Below, piece after piece: positions 16,693 through 27,748 of a stretch of 64,000 bases of DNA; the stretch's first letter is position 1, and the number at the start of each line of letters is the position of its first letter. The notes under the pieces are model-generated. The model had not been told where the DNA came from and did no database searches. It worked only from the letters and a program-made list of their open reading frames with translations. Source of the DNA: Herbiconiux sp. L3-i23 (GTDB lineage: Bacteria > Actinomycetota > Actinomycetes > Actinomycetales > Microbacteriaceae); contig NZ_AP025737.1 of the NCBI RefSeq assembly GCF_023734115.1, positions 434,001 to 498,000 of the forward strand, written 5' to 3'. The translations under genes were made by a program, and so were the position numbers.

Positions 16693-18033
16693 TCAGCGCC
16701 GCGTTCCGCGCTCCTTCGGGGAGACGGGACGTGGCGCTGTCGTGTCTGCGCCGTCCTCGCGCGGCAGCGTCGCGAACGCGCCGACCGCGAGGAGCACGAG
16801 CAGCGCCCAGTTGCCCTCGTAGAGCAGGCGGCTCTCGGCGAGCGCTTGGACGACGAGGGCCGTCAGCAGCAGCACGGGGACGAGGGTCTGTCGGGTGGCG
16901 CGCAGAGCCCGTGCCGCCGTCGTGACGAGGAGCGCGAGGAAGAAGAGGAGCCCGATCGTGCCGACCTGGAATGCGACGTCGAGGTACGCGTCGTGCGCCT
17001 GTAGGTAGACGACGCCGCGTCGTTCGGCGAGGTCGTCGAACAGGGGGATCCACGGCTGCCAGTAGCCGATCCAGCCCCACCCGGCCACCGGACGGTCGCC
17101 GAAGAGGCCGAGCACCGCGGCCCAGATGTCGAGGCGTCCGGTGAGGTCGGGGCTCTTGCCGATGGCGGCGAGCAGCGGGCGGGCGAACAGGGCGCCGACG
17201 GCAGCGCCGACGACCAGCACGGCGACGAGAGCCCAGCCGACCCGTCGCCGGAGCGAGGCGGATCGCCCGGCTCGGAAGCACACGACGAGTGCGGCGACGA
17301 CGGCGACGGCGGCCGCGGCGACGAGCACGGTGGACGACCGGGTGAGCACGAGCACCAGGGCGCCGAGGACGGCCGTCGCGACGGCTACCCACCGAGGGAC
17401 GACGTGTGTCCGCACCGTGGCGACGCCCACCACGGCGCCGAGCAGCGCGATGAATCCGAGGAGGTTCGCGTTGCCGACGATGCCCTGGATCCGTCCGCCT
17501 TCGAGCAGGAGCGCGCGCGACCAGTAGAACGCGTCGGGGATTTCTCTGCCGGGGACGACGTCGATGGGGAAGACGGGCAGGATCGGGGCACGGACGACGA
17601 CGGCGACGACGAGTTCGAACACGATCGAGGCGGCGAGGATCGCGCCGAGTGCGAACGTCAGCGCGCGGAGGGGCAGGGCGCGGTCGTTCCGCGCGAGGCG
17701 CGCGACGGCAAGTGCCGCGATGGTCGTCACGGTGAGGATCAACAGCCCGAGCGCGGTGCCGAGGGGGTAGTACGACCAGGCGATGGACGCCATGCACCAA
17801 ACGAGGAACACGGTCAGCCAGGTGATGGGGGAGCGGAACACAGTGCGAAGCGCGGCGGGCCGCGGGAGGGCGGAGCCGCGCGACCGGATGAGAACGACGA
17901 CCGACACGGCGGCGACGAACACCGCCCAGCCGGCGAAACCCCACCAGCCGATGCTGTTACGAATCGCCTCGCCGGCGAAGAGCGTGAAGAGGACGACGCT
18001 CGCGAACACGGTGCGAGCGGCGGTCGAGGTCAT
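16693..18033 (-). CDS. O-antigen ligase family membrane protein, copy A
   Basis: The 446-residue protein has about 12 hydrophobic segments. A large periplasm-type loop contains GWGWIGYWQPWIPLF, then VVYLQAHDAYLDVAFQVGTIG with the conserved AHDxYLD-type His motif of Wzy_C ligases. RSSTVLVAAAAV lies before the loop. It is clearly paralogous to the next gene upstream: LFTLFAGEAIRNSIGWWGFAG corresponds to LFGFAFGGQAVRNLIGWPGF. Its start at 18033 overlaps the end of that gene by 77 bases on the same strand; alignment of the N-termini supports this start. It converges with the PIG-L gene. Role: polymerisation of EPS or its transfer to an acceptor. Confidence 0.85.
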   Translation of the reverse strand: MTSTAARTVFASVVLFTLFAGEAIRNSIGWWGFAGWAVFVAAVSVVVLIRSRGSALPRPAALRTVFRSPITWLTVFLVWCMASIAWSYYPLGTALGLLILTVTTIAALAVARLARNDRALPLRALTFALGAILAASIVFELVVAVVVRAPILPVFPIDVVPGREIPDAFYWSRALLLEGGRIQGIVGNANLLGFIALLGAVVGVATVRTHVVPRWVAVATAVLGALVLVLTRSSTVLVAAAAVAVVAALVVCFRAGRSASLRRRVGWALVAVLVVGAAVGALFARPLLAAIGKSPDLTGRLDIWAAVLGLFGDRPVAGWGWIGYWQPWIPLFDDLAERRGVVYLQAHDAYLDVAFQVGTIGLLFFLALLVTTAARALRATRQTLVPVLLLTALVVQALAESRLLYEGNWALLVLLAVGAFATLPREDGADTTAPRPVSPKERGTRR

Positions 18034-19357
18034 GGGACGAGCGTAGAAGCTCGGTGGCCTCCGCGCCCGCCGCCAGGTCGTCGCGCCGCGTCGCGATGCA
18101 GCAGAGGACGACGAAGAGCATCCAGTTGCCCTCGATCAGCAGCCGGCTCTCGGTCAGGCTCTGGAACAGCAGCGCGGTGAGCAGCAGCGCGGGAAGCGCG
18201 GTGCGCACGATGGCGTGCGGGTCGGTCGCCATCCGCCAGGTGCCGAGGGTCGCGGCGACTGCGGCGACGAGTGCGATCGCCACACCGACGAGACCCAGCT
18301 GCAGCCAGATGTCGAGCAGCGCGTTGTGGGCCTGGAGGTATTCGACCCCGTCGATGACGATGAGGTCGTTGAAGGGCGGCACCCAAGGGGCCCAGTAGCT
18401 GATCCATCCCCAGCCGACCAGGGGTTGTTGTTCGGCGAGCCAGGCGACGGTCATCCAGATCGTGCGCCGCCCGGTCATGTCGCCGCGGCCGAGGAGCGCG
18501 AGGACGGTGTGCGCGGAGGTGGCGCAGAAGGCCACCGCGATCGCGAGCAGGGCGATGGCGGCGCCGTACACGGCCGCTCGGTGGTGGGCCGGTGCCCTTC
18601 GGACGGCGATCGCGACGACGGCGACGATCGCGACCGCCGCCGCGGCGAGGATCACCGTTGCCGACCGGGTCAGCACGAGGGTCACCACCGCCAGGGCGAC
18701 GAGGGCGAGCCCAAACCTTGAGATCCGGGCGCTCTCGATCGCGGTCGTGAGCACGACGATGAGGGCGAGCAGAGCGAGGAAGGCGAGCAGGTTGCGGTTT
18801 CCGACCACGCCTTGGATCGGCCCGAATTCGAGCAGATGGTTCTCGCTCCACCAGAACGCGCCGGGCGACGAGCCGTCGAGGTCGAGATAGACCGGGGCGA
18901 CCGGCCGCCGCAGCACGAACGACACGAACGCTTCGAAGGCGAGGCTCGCCGCGAGGAGCCCGGTGAGCGCTTGAGACAGGGAGCGGACGATGGTGGGCCA
19001 CGGCAGAGTCGCCGCGACGGCGATCCCGGCGAGCGCCGTCGACCACTGCGCCGCCAATCCGATCGAGGTCGCCCACTGATACTGGCTCCAGAGCAATGAC
19101 AGTGCGCTGAAGACGAGGAAGGCGACGAGCGACAGGGGAGGGGTGCGCGTCACCACGACGAACCGGTGGCGCCACAGCGTCACGAGCACCACCGCGAACA
19201 GCGCGACGGCGACCGTCACGAAGCCCGGCCAGCCGATCAGGTTGCGCACGGCCTGCCCGCCGAAGGCGAAGCCGAACAGAGCGGTCGCCAGCATCGAGGT
19301 GGCCGCGGGAGTCGCCCGCGGCCGCGTCGGCGCCGGGGTGAGGAGCGGGGCGGTCAC
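17957..19357 (-). CDS. O-antigen ligase family membrane protein, copy B
   Basis: The 466-residue protein shares the fold of copy A. It has multiple membrane segments, VGWGWISYWAPWVPPF, and EYLQAHNALLDIWLQLGLVG with the conserved His. It ends in an Arg-rich cytoplasmic tail that overlaps the start of copy A. The two genes look like a local duplication. With the protein at 1909 there are three Wzy_C-type proteins in the EPS locus, which would allow one polymerase plus one or two ligases. ATG at 19357 is preceded by a cytosolic Pro/Arg-rich N-terminus. Confidence 0.85.
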   Translation of the reverse strand: MTAPLLTPAPTRPRATPAATSMLATALFGFAFGGQAVRNLIGWPGFVTVAVALFAVVLVTLWRHRFVVVTRTPPLSLVAFLVFSALSLLWSQYQWATSIGLAAQWSTALAGIAVAATLPWPTIVRSLSQALTGLLAASLAFEAFVSFVLRRPVAPVYLDLDGSSPGAFWWSENHLLEFGPIQGVVGNRNLLAFLALLALIVVLTTAIESARISRFGLALVALAVVTLVLTRSATVILAAAAVAIVAVVAIAVRRAPAHHRAAVYGAAIALLAIAVAFCATSAHTVLALLGRGDMTGRRTIWMTVAWLAEQQPLVGWGWISYWAPWVPPFNDLIVIDGVEYLQAHNALLDIWLQLGLVGVAIALVAAVAATLGTWRMATDPHAIVRTALPALLLTALLFQSLTESRLLIEGNWMLFVVLCCIATRRDDLAAGAEATELLRSSHDLDRRSHRVRERRPLHALRRRGDS

Positions 19358-19484
19358 ATGCGAACGCTAAGAGCGCTTCCCCGGGACCCGGCTCGGAGTG
19401 GCGAAGGGTTCACCGGGCGTTCGAGAGGAGTTCCCGTGACCCCCGCCGGAATCCCGTCGTGAGGTCGTCGGGCAAGATGGAGGC

Positions 19485-20297
19485 ATGAGTTCTTCCGACG
19501 CCGCCGCTTCGACTCCCGCCGACGCGTGGAGCGGCACCTGGATGCCCGAGCTCGTGGCGTTCGATCTCGACGACACCCTCGCGCCGTCGAAGTCGCCGGT
19601 CGACCCGCGGATGCTCGAGCTGTTCTCGGAGCTGCTCGACGTCGCCCAGGTGTGCGTGATCTCGGGCGGTCAGATCGGCCAGTTCCGCGCCCAGCTGCTC
19701 GACCGCCTGTCGGGCATCGATGAGGCGAAGCTCGCCCGCCTCCACCTCATGCCGACCTGCGGCACCCAGTACTGGCGCTTCGGCCCCGGCGGGTGGACGC
19801 AGGTCTACGCCGAGAACCTCACCTCCGAGCAGATCGCGGACGCGTTCGCGTCGCTCGAGCGCCGCGCGAAGGAGCTCGGCTACTGGGAGAGCGAGACGTG
19901 GGGTCCGATCCTCGAAGACCGCGGCTCGCAGGTCACCTTCTCGGCCCTCGGCCAGGAAGCGCCGGTCGACATCAAGAGGGCATGGGACCCGACGGGGGAG
20001 AAGAAGAACACGCTACGCGCCGCCGTGCAGGACGACCTGCCCGAGCTCGAGGCTCGCTCCGGGGGATCCACCTCGATCGACATCACGCGCAGCGGCATCG
20101 ACAAGGCGTACGGCATGGAGAAGCTCGTGCAGTTGGTCGGCATCCCGATCGAGCGGATGCTCTTCATCGGCGACCGCCTCGACCCCGAGGGCAACGACTA
20201 CCCGGTGAAGTCGACGGGCGTGGCCACCCACGCGGTCGACGGCTGGCAGGACACGGCCGCGGTCGTCGAACGCCTGGTCGCCACCGCCCGCAGCTAG
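19485..20297 (+). CDS. HAD-superfamily (IIB-type) phosphatase, phosphomannomutase/SPP-like
   Basis: The 270-residue protein has HAD motif I in LVAFDLDDTLAPS (about 24-36), motif II in CVISGGQ, a Lys in GIDKAYG and motif IV in FIGDRLDPEGNDY. The large C2-type cap between motifs II and III places it in the HAD-IIB group, which includes eukaryotic-type phosphomannomutases and sucrose-phosphate phosphatases. It sits at the edge of the EPS locus, and a manA gene lies 12 kb away, so a sugar-phosphate substrate is plausible. Divergent to copy B of the ligases. The precise reaction is unknown. Confidence 0.82.
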   Translation: MSSSDAAASTPADAWSGTWMPELVAFDLDDTLAPSKSPVDPRMLELFSELLDVAQVCVISGGQIGQFRAQLLDRLSGIDEAKLARLHLMPTCGTQYWRFGPGGWTQVYAENLTSEQIADAFASLERRAKELGYWESETWGPILEDRGSQVTFSALGQEAPVDIKRAWDPTGEKKNTLRAAVQDDLPELEARSGGSTSIDITRSGIDKAYGMEKLVQLVGIPIERMLFIGDRLDPEGNDYPVKSTGVATHAVDGWQDTAAVVERLVATARS

Positions 20298-20845
20298 GGC
20301 ATCAGACGCCTCTGCTTGTTGAATGCGGCCGCGTTCGCAGCGTGGTCGAGAGGCGACTCATTGGAACTGGTTCGAATTCTTGCCCGTCAGTGGAGTTCCC
20401 TGGACGAACCGATCACACCCGTCGGGTAGTTGGCTGCCGCTAACCGCACCGTGATCACGAAGTCTGGCTTCTGCCCGCTCGCCCGCGCGACGCACCTACA
20501 GCTCTTCCCAGAGGAGTGGAGAGTGGCAACCGCCAAATCAAGAGCTCCGTCGAAGGCATCCGACCCGATGGTCAAATCGATATAAGAAACACGACCGGCC
20601 TCGTCTCGCGTGGGTCGCCAGAGGGTACGCGGCCCGCGAGCACCGCCGGACAGCGGCTGCCGACGGTCGTCTCTTGTCCGGCCCCGGTGAAGCGGAGGGG
20701 GCACGGAGCTGGCACTGTCTACGGTGCGCTTTGCCAAGAAACTGGGGGTTGCTGAGATGTCAATAAGTGTGACCAAATACACCTGACATTCTGTGCTGGA
20801 TCACAGGGGTCTTCGCTGCTCGCCCTCGTGCCCCCAGGAGTCTCT
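20298..20845. other. Gene-free 0.55-kb junction between EPS locus and accessory islet
   Basis: No convincing gene was found. A 131-codon leftward open frame at 20387-20782 has no recognisable domain and arginine-rich composition at one end. A tRNA-like string (GTGGTCGAGAGGC, then GGTTCGAATTC, about 20340-20377) lacks a paired acceptor stem. Base composition becomes more AT-rich toward 20845. It probably includes the RHS promoter and the left edge of an inserted segment. Confidence 0.4.
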
Positions 20846-23800
20846 GTGTTCCGAGCCATACTTTCGATCGCTCTTACCGGTCTGCTGGCCCTTTCGCTGA
20901 CGGTCGATCCGAACACCGCGGTGGCTGCCCTCGCAGTGTCCGAGGAAGCAAGCGAAAACATTCCGCCCGAGATTCCGCTGCCCGAGGTTCTACCGTCGGC
21001 CCCTTTGGAGCCGTCGGGCACACCTACGACTCCGCAGGGCGACTTCACACCGTTGAAGGACGAGCCTTCAGCGGGTGCGCCGCCGGCCGCACCGGTGGAG
21101 GAGGAAGCCGCATCAGAGCCGGAATCGGCGCCAGAAGCGATCTCGATCGGTGAGGACTTCGACCCGTCGGAGGCTGAAGTGGTCGACCGGGATGAGTACT
21201 CATTGACTTATGAAGGGCCGGGGGAGTCGAAGGTCACGGCGCTGTCGAAGGATCCGGTCAGCGTGCAGGTGGATGGTGAGTGGGCGCCGATTAAGACAGC
21301 CATCACACGGACGGGAGCGTTCTCGTGGCTTGGGCGGGGTGGCGCGGAGGTCGAGCAGCACCCGCTTGAGCCAGTGTTTGCCGAAAACGCGAACGAAACT
21401 CCGCTGGTGAGCATCTCCCGTGATGGCTACGAGGTGGGCTTCTCCCTCGAAGGTGCGAGAAGCTCGCTGCTGAGCCGCGACGGCGGACCACGAACCACGA
21501 CGTTGGCCAACCGCATCCAGTACCGCGATGTGTTCCCGGACACCGACCTGATCTACGACGTTGAGGCCGCGGGCGTGAAGGAGCTGTTCGCTCTGCGCAC
21601 CGCTCCAGGCGCGGATGGTCGGAACACCTGGACGTGGCGGATCGACTCCGACGGTCTCACCGTCACCGAAGCCGATAACGGCGACATCCTGTTCACCGAG
21701 GCCGATGGCACCGTGGCGTTCGTGATGCCCACGCCCACCATGTGGGACTCCGCCGGCACCCTCGGTGACCGTGCAGACGCGCAACGAAGCGTCGACGCCG
21801 ACGTCACCCGTTCCGGCTCCGACTGGCTCCTGACGCTTTCCGCCAATCGACGGTGGCTGAATAACAGTGACCGCGTGTATCCCGTGTATGTCGACCCGCA
21901 GCTCGACGTCGGACAGGATTCCACCTTCGCTTACAAGACGAACGGGCAGTTCAACCGCAACTACGGCATCCAGGTCGGAAACACCAATACCAACGGCATC
22001 TGGCGCACCCTCGTTCACCACCCCTACGAGCAGCTGTTCGGCAAGCAGGTCATCGACGCCCAGATCTACTTCTACGGGCTGTCCGGCGACAGCACCACCA
22101 CCGACAGGTACGGCAACGCATTCATCGCAACCGACTACTGCTACAGCTGCATCGGCGAACACCTCGGCGGTGTCTACTACCACGGAGACGGCGGCGAAAT
22201 CAACGATCCGCGTATGAAGAACCGCATTGTGCAGTGGGTCCGCGATGGCGTCACCCCCGGGTTCGTCACCTACACCGGCGACGAATCGAACACCTACTCC
22301 TACAAGCACATGAACTCCGTCATGTTCATCCTGTGGAAGGACTACCCCACCGCCGGCGTCCCCATCAACGGGTCCCCAACGGGCGGGCAAACAGCGTCTC
22401 AGATGCCGCGCCTCGAGATAAACGGTAGCGACCCCAGCGGTGAGGGCCTGAGGTACCTATACAAGATCAGCGAGAACCCGAACCCTGATGTGAACCCTGT
22501 GTACGTAACCCCTGGCGGCTACTCACCTCAGTCGTTCCTGCAGGTGCCAATGGGGGCCCTGCAGCCAGGTAAGACCTACTACTGGAAGGGGTACGTCAAC
22601 GATTACTACGACGGATGGTACGGAACCCCCACCGGGCGTGGGTCCGCTGTGTACTCCTTCGTCACCAACGGCGCACCACCCTCACCGGACAGAGCAGCTT
22701 CCCTGCCCGCAGACGGGGCCGTGATCACCACCACCCAGCCGACGCTGACTGCGGCGACCGTGATCGACCCGGAGGGCGATCCGGTCAAGTACGAGTTCCG
22801 CATCGTCTCCGGTCCGGACGGGAAGACCGGCGCGGTCATCAGCTCGGGCCTTCTCACCACGCCTACCTGGACCGTGCCAGCTGGCTCCCTTATCGACGGT
22901 GCCGCCTACACCTGGGTCGTACGCACATCCGACACCCGCAACACCGATGTCGAATCGTCCTGGGTCAACCGGCTCAGGGTCGATCTGCGTATCGGCTCCG
23001 CGTCTCCCGCCCCGATCGACTCAGTAGGACCCGTGGCCGTCAATCTCGCCAACGGCAACGGAAAGCTCACCTTCGCCTCCCCAACCGTGCAGACCCTCGG
23101 CGGGGCAATGGGGATGAGCTTTACCTACAACTCCCTGACCGCACCGCGTGACGGGTCCGGCCTCACCGGCACCTATTACAACGCGATCGCACCCGGCGCA
23201 ACCGCGGCAACCTGGGACTTCACCGGCAAGACGCAGCTCATGGTTCGAAACGACCCTTCAATCAGCTTCGACTGGGGCGTCGGATCTGCCTCCCCCGCAG
23301 TGCCCGAGGAGCGTTTCCTCGTGCGCTGGGAGGGATTTGTTACTCCGCCCGCGGCCGGCAGCTACACCTTCGGTGTGTACAGCGATGACGGTGCCCGCGT
23401 CGTCGTGGACAACACCACCGTGGTCGACCGGTGGGTCGACAACGCCGCAACCGCCGTCGAGTGGGGCACTCCCAAGACAATGACTGCTTCGGCCGTCCCG
23501 ATCCGGGTCGACTATTACGAGCACGCCAGCAGCGCCAAGATCCAGCTCTGGGCCCGCAACGCCGCAGGCCAGGAGTTCATCGTTCCCGCCGATTGGTTTA
23601 CCACCACGGTGCGGAGCATGCCCAAGGGGTGGTCAACCTCAACCCCGCTAGCCGGCGCCGGTGGCGCCTACGCCTCCGCCCGTGTAGACGAAGGCTCCAT
23701 TACCCTCACCGACTCCACCGGAGGCGTGCACACCTACGTCAAGAAATCGGACGGGGGTTATCAGAGCCCCGAGGGCGAGTACGGTGTGCTCTCACTCGAC

Positions 23801-26800
23801 GGCGACCGCCGGGTGACCCTCTCCGCTGAGGACGGCACCGTCTACGCCTTCACCTCCGAGGGGCGCCTCGGGTCCGCCACCACAGTGGCCGATTCGCTCA
23901 AGCCCGCGGCCCCGGTGACCATCCTCCGTGCAAACGGCCAGATCGACCGACTAGCGGACGCTTTGTCCAAGACGCCTAACAGCAATCCGGCCACCTACAC
24001 CCGCGAGGTGCGGTTCGTCTACTCCGGGGACACCGTCTCCCAGGTCGGGCTCACCGTGGTAGACGGTGACGCCAACGGCAACGCCTGCCCCGTAGAGCAA
24101 AGCTACGCAGCCCCACCCCGGGACATGCTGTGCCGGATTATCTACCCCGGCCACGTCGCCGGGACAGCCGACACCACCCGCCTGCACTACAACGCACAAG
24201 GCCAGATAGCCCTCATCGAAGATCCTGGAAACGAACGAGCCAGCTTCGCCTACGACGGCCAATCGCGAATGACCCTGATCCGGGACTCCCTCGCGAATGA
24301 CTGGATGGGCGCCGCGCCTGCGAAGCCAGCCAACGCGCCGGTGGACACGCAACTCGAGTACGACGGTACCGGCAAGGTGTATAAGGTCACGCTTCCCGCC
24401 CCGGATGGTGCGACCGAGGCATCCCGGCCCTGTAAGACCTTCACTTACGAAGCTGGCCGCACCTTCGTTGATATCGCAGGTCTCACCGTCCCTGCAACGG
24501 CTCCATCGAACGGACACGCGCTCACCGTCACCTACGACGATGCAATGAGGCAACTAACCAGCACCAGCGCAGACGGGCTCACCACCACGCAGGCCTGGAA
24601 TGCGAAGGACATGCCGCTGTCCTCCACCGACCCATGGGGACGCACATCAACTTCGATCTACGACTCCCGCGACCGCCTGACCGACAGCTACGGCCCCGCA
24701 CCCGCAACCTGCTTCAACGCAGACCGGACACCGACGAGCTCATGCGCTGCCACAACCCGTCGGTCGTCGACGGCGTACGACGAGAACTGGAAGGGCCTGC
24801 ACGCCGCGTTCTACAACAACCCAAAGATGGCCGGACAACCGTTCGCATTCCAGCTCGGCGTCGGCACCGCGACCGGACTAGTCGACGCGGGATGGGCAGC
24901 TGCGCCAATGGCAGGCATGAACGCAGACAATTGGGGACTGCGCCTCACTGGCCTTGTGACTTTCCCCACTTCGGGGCAGTACACGTTCCGCAGCTACGTC
25001 GATGGGGCGGCCCGGGTCTGGGTTGACGACGTGCTCGTCATTGACGACTGGGTCCCCCACACCGAGCGATACAACCTTGCCAACATTCCGGTTCAGGCGA
25101 CCGCCGGCCAACGCGCGAAGATCCGGTTCGAATTCTTCGACGACGCCGGCCAAGCAGGATTCCAGCTCCATTGGGTCCTTCCCAGCGGGACCCAACAAGT
25201 CATCCCGGGCACTGCCCTCAGCCCCGATTACGGCCTACCAACGAAGTCGACGTCATTCGACTCCGGTGGCGATACCCCTAGCACCGTTTCTACCTCCGAG
25301 TATGCGGTGCCGTGGTTGGGTCTCGAGACGGCGTCCATCGTGGACCCGGATGGTTTGAACCTTCGGACCGAGACAACGTACGAGGCGGCCGGCAGTGGGT
25401 ACCTACGCCGACTCAGCAAACGGCTCCCCGCTGCCGTAGCTGCAGGCCTCTCCGCCTCCACGGCGGGGTGGACCTACACGTATTGGGGAGAGCGGGACAC
25501 ACTCGCAACCGGCCTCGGGGCGTCGTCGCCGATCTGCAACGTGCCAATCAATACGCCTCAGTACGGAATGCTCCGTACAACGACGGATCCGAAACCACTG
25601 ACCTCTGCAGCGCCCACAAGTGAAGTCATTTACGACCTACAGGGTCGTGTAGCGGGTACCCGCCGCGATGGCGGACCTTGGTCATGCGTGACCTTCGATG
25701 CCCGCGGACGAACTATATCCGCGAACGACCCAGCCTACGGCGGCCAGCCTGCACGCACGTCGACGTTCTCATTCACTGCCGACAACACTGCAACCGGGGA
25801 TCCGCTGACCACCTGGGCGCAAGACGATCAAGGCGCCGGGACGACCACCAACGGGCGACTCACCACAGAGACCGACTTACTCGGCCGAACGGTATCGTCC
25901 ACAGACGTGTGGGGTGCGGTTACCACCACGCAGTATGAACTGAATGGCAGAGTATCGCAGGTCTCCACCACCATTCCAGGCGCAGCAACCTCCACGACAC
26001 AACTGCAGTACCTCCTCGGTGGCCAACTCGACAAGGTCATTCGCGACGGGTTGACATTGGCGGACCAGGATTACGCCAACGGTGAGCTGTCGATGATTAC
26101 CTATAGCAATGGCAGCAAGCTGAATTCCGTCAGTCGAGCCGCCTCGGGAAAGGTAAACGGGCTGCAATGGAGTCTCGTCGGCGCAAACCTCAACAACGGC
26201 CTCACCTTTTCGCAGTCTGGACGAATCAGACAAACGCTCACAGACGGTAGCTGGAATGCTCCGGGGAAAAATACGCCGGTCCAATCCGCATATGGTTACA
26301 CCTACGACGCTGCTGGTCGGCTTACTTTCGCCACAGGGCCGGGACACGACTTCACGTACTCCTTCGGCGCAGCAGTGGGCTGCACGGCTGGCTCGCGGGG
26401 TACAGCTGGGGCCAACGGGAACCGGACGAAGTCCATCGACCGGAACTTAGCGACCAACGTTTCCACCACCACTACCTACTGCTACGACGGCGCCGACCGC
26501 CTTCTAAGCACCGCGGTAACAAACCCGCTCGCAGGGGCCAATCCAGTCGCTGATGGCCTCCCAGCAACGGACCTCACGTACGACATTCGTGGAAATACCA
26601 CCAAGCTCGCCGATCAAGATCTCGTCTACGACGGCGGAGACCGGCATGTCTCGACAACGATGGCGGACGGGGCGAAGCTCACCGTCAGGCGTGACGTGGC
26701 TGGCCGGGTGATAGAGCGGACGGCGAAGCCGGCAACGGGAACCACCGTTGTCTCTCGTATGGTGCACGCGGACTCGAGTGACTCACCAGTTGCCGTCTTG

Positions 26801-27748
26801 ACGAGCGCGGGCACGGTGCAACAGTGGCGAGTATCTGTGCCCGGCGGAGTCAATGTCACGATCGCGGGGGCATCCCAAACCTGGGCATATCCGGACCTGC
26901 ACGGTGACGTTGTTGTTACGGCCGACCAGTCAGGCGTCCGAACCAGCGAGCTACTGACGTACGACCCCTTCGGCCAGCAAATCGACCCCGTCACCAACGA
27001 CATTGGGACCTTCGCATCCGATGACTCGGGCAGCAAAACCCTACCCGGCGACGCCGGCTACGGATGGGTTGGGCAGTTCTCGAAACGAACCGACACTCTC
27101 GGGAGCATGGCCACTATCGAAATGGGCGCTCGCCTCTATGTAGCGGCTCTCGGTCGATTCCTGCAGGTCGACTCGGTCGAGGGGGGCGTCGACAACGACT
27201 ATGTCTACCCAACCGACCCTGTCAACACGTTTGATCTAGCAGGAACCGACGGGGTCGACTGGGGGCTGGTAGCGGACATCGCGATCACAGCAGCTTCGAT
27301 AGCCCTCATGTTTGTTCCCGGCGGGGCAATTGTGTCGGCAGCAATCTGGGCAGTGAGAGCGGTCCGCGTCGCGAGTGTCGTGTCGAAAGTGGCAACTACG
27401 GTCAGAACGGCTGCAACCGCAGTCAAAGGCGCTTCGACGGTAAACCGAGTTGCGGGTATCAACGCTGGCAACATCTCTGGGATATACGTCTTTCGAGGTG
27501 TTACAGATAGACTATATGTCGGAATGTCGACCAACGTTGAGGTCAGGCTAGCTCAGCACGTCAGGGCGGGTAGAGTGACCCAGGCCGAAGCCAACGTGGC
27601 ACGGGTCATCCCGTACTCCGGGTCGAGAACCTCGATGCGCGTGGTCGAACAGAAGACGATGAACTTGCTTCGTAATAATGGTATTCAACTACAAAATAAA
27701 CGAAACGAAATAGCGCCGTGGAAGTGGGGTAGGTATGGAATCTGGTGA
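20846..27748 (+). CDS. Secreted RHS/PA14 polymorphic toxin with C-terminal GIY-YIG nuclease domain
   Basis: The GTG at 20846 follows AGGAG at 20836-20840 with five bases between, better than the in-frame GTG at 20828. The 2300-residue product has a signal peptide and a Pro/Glu-rich stretch. PA14 lectin-like modules lie at about 771-910 and 1315-1456. YD/RHS repeats (such as [11 protein letters not shown] and [10 protein letters not shown]) lead to an RHS-core end (about 2070-2133), then a hydrophobic helix (about 2141-2171). The last 100 residues match GIY-YIG nucleases: Tyr2214 in GIYVF, Tyr2224 in LYVGM, Arg2234 and His2238 in RLAQH, Glu2268 in VVEQK, and Asn2284/2287. Likely a cell-surface or delivered DNase toxin used against competitors. 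Codon use is less GC-rich than in flanking genes. Confidence 0.87.
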   Translation: MFRAILSIALTGLLALSLTVDPNTAVAALAVSEEASENIPPEIPLPEVLPSAPLEPSGTPTTPQGDFTPLKDEPSAGAPPAAPVEEEAASEPESAPEAISIGEDFDPSEAEVVDRDEYSLTYEGPGESKVTALSKDPVSVQVDGEWAPIKTAITRTGAFSWLGRGGAEVEQHPLEPVFAENANETPLVSISRDGYEVGFSLEGARSSLLSRDGGPRTTTLANRIQYRDVFPDTDLIYDVEAAGVKELFALRTAPGADGRNTWTWRIDSDGLTVTEADNGDILFTEADGTVAFVMPTPTMWDSAGTLGDRADAQRSVDADVTRSGSDWLLTLSANRRWLNNSDRVYPVYVDPQLDVGQDSTFAYKTNGQFNRNYGIQVGNTNTNGIWRTLVHHPYEQLFGKQVIDAQIYFYGLSGDSTTTDRYGNAFIATDYCYSCIGEHLGGVYYHGDGGEINDPRMKNRIVQWVRDGVTPGFVTYTGDESNTYSYKHMNSVMFILWKDYPTAGVPINGSPTGGQTASQMPRLEINGSDPSGEGLRYLYKISENPNPDVNPVYVTPGGYSPQSFLQVPMGALQPGKTYYWKGYVNDYYDGWYGTPTGRGSAVYSFVTNGAPPSPDRAASLPADGAVITTTQPTLTAATVIDPEGDPVKYEFRIVSGPDGKTGAVISSGLLTTPTWTVPAGSLIDGAAYTWVVRTSDTRNTDVESSWVNRLRVDLRIGSASPAPIDSVGPVAVNLANGNGKLTFASPTVQTLGGAMGMSFTYNSLTAPRDGSGLTGTYYNAIAPGATAATWDFTGKTQLMVRNDPSISFDWGVGSASPAVPEERFLVRWEGFVTPPAAGSYTFGVYSDDGARVVVDNTTVVDRWVDNAATAVEWGTPKTMTASAVPIRVDYYEHASSAKIQLWARNAAGQEFIVPADWFTTTVRSMPKGWSTSTPLAGAGGAYASARVDEGSITLTDSTGGVHTYVKKSDGGYQSPEGEYGVLSLDGDRRVTLSAEDGTVYAFTSEGRLGSATTVADSLKPAAPVTILRANGQIDRLADALSKTPNSNPATYTREVRFVYSGDTVSQVGLTVVDGDANGNACPVEQSYAAPPRDMLCRIIYPGHVAGTADTTRLHYNAQGQIALIEDPGNERASFAYDGQSRMTLIRDSLANDWMGAAPAKPANAPVDTQLEYDGTGKVYKVTLPAPDGATEASRPCKTFTYEAGRTFVDIAGLTVPATAPSNGHALTVTYDDAMRQLTSTSADGLTTTQAWNAKDMPLSSTDPWGRTSTSIYDSRDRLTDSYGPAPATCFNADRTPTSSCAATTRRSSTAYDENWKGLHAAFYNNPKMAGQPFAFQLGVGTATGLVDAGWAAAPMAGMNADNWGLRLTGLVTFPTSGQYTFRSYVDGAARVWVDDVLVIDDWVPHTERYNLANIPVQATAGQRAKIRFEFFDDAGQAGFQLHWVLPSGTQQVIPGTALSPDYGLPTKSTSFDSGGDTPSTVSTSEYAVPWLGLETASIVDPDGLNLRTETTYEAAGSGYLRRLSKRLPAAVAAGLSASTAGWTYTYWGERDTLATGLGASSPICNVPINTPQYGMLRTTTDPKPLTSAAPTSEVIYDLQGRVAGTRRDGGPWSCVTFDARGRTISANDPAYGGQPARTSTFSFTADNTATGDPLTTWAQDDQGAGTTTNGRLTTETDLLGRTVSSTDVWGAVTTTQYELNGRVSQVSTTIPGAATSTTQLQYLLGGQLDKVIRDGLTLADQDYANGELSMITYSNGSKLNSVSRAASGKVNGLQWSLVGANLNNGLTFSQSGRIRQTLTDGSWNAPGKNTPVQSAYGYTYDAAGRLTFATGPGHDFTYSFGAAVGCTAGSRGTAGANGNRTKSIDRNLATNVSTTTTYCYDGADRLLSTAVTNPLAGANPVADGLPATDLTYDIRGNTTKLADQDLVYDGGDRHVSTTMADGAKLTVRRDVAGRVIERTAKPATGTTVVSRMVHADSSDSPVAVLTSAGTVQQWRVSVPGGVNVTIAGASQTWAYPDLHGDVVVTADQSGVRTSELLTYDPFGQQIDPVTNDIGTFASDDSGSKTLPGDAGYGWVGQFSKRTDTLGSMATIEMGARLYVAALGRFLQVDSVEGGVDNDYVYPTDPVNTFDLAGTDGVDWGLVADIAITAASIALMFVPGGAIVSAAIWAVRAVRVASVVSKVATTVRTAATAVKGASTVNRVAGINAGNISGIYVFRGVTDRLYVGMSTNVEVRLAQHVRAGRVTQAEANVARVIPYSGSRTSMRVVEQKTMNLLRNNGIQLQNKRNEIAPWKWGRYGIW

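Noticed and set aside
20340-20377. tRNA-like string (D-arm and T-arm resemblance)
   Set aside because: No acceptor or anticodon stem can be paired. It could be a tRNA fragment left by integration, but evidence is too weak to annotate.
20387-20782. 131-codon leftward frame in the junction
   Set aside because: No domain, poor composition and no convincing ribosome site.
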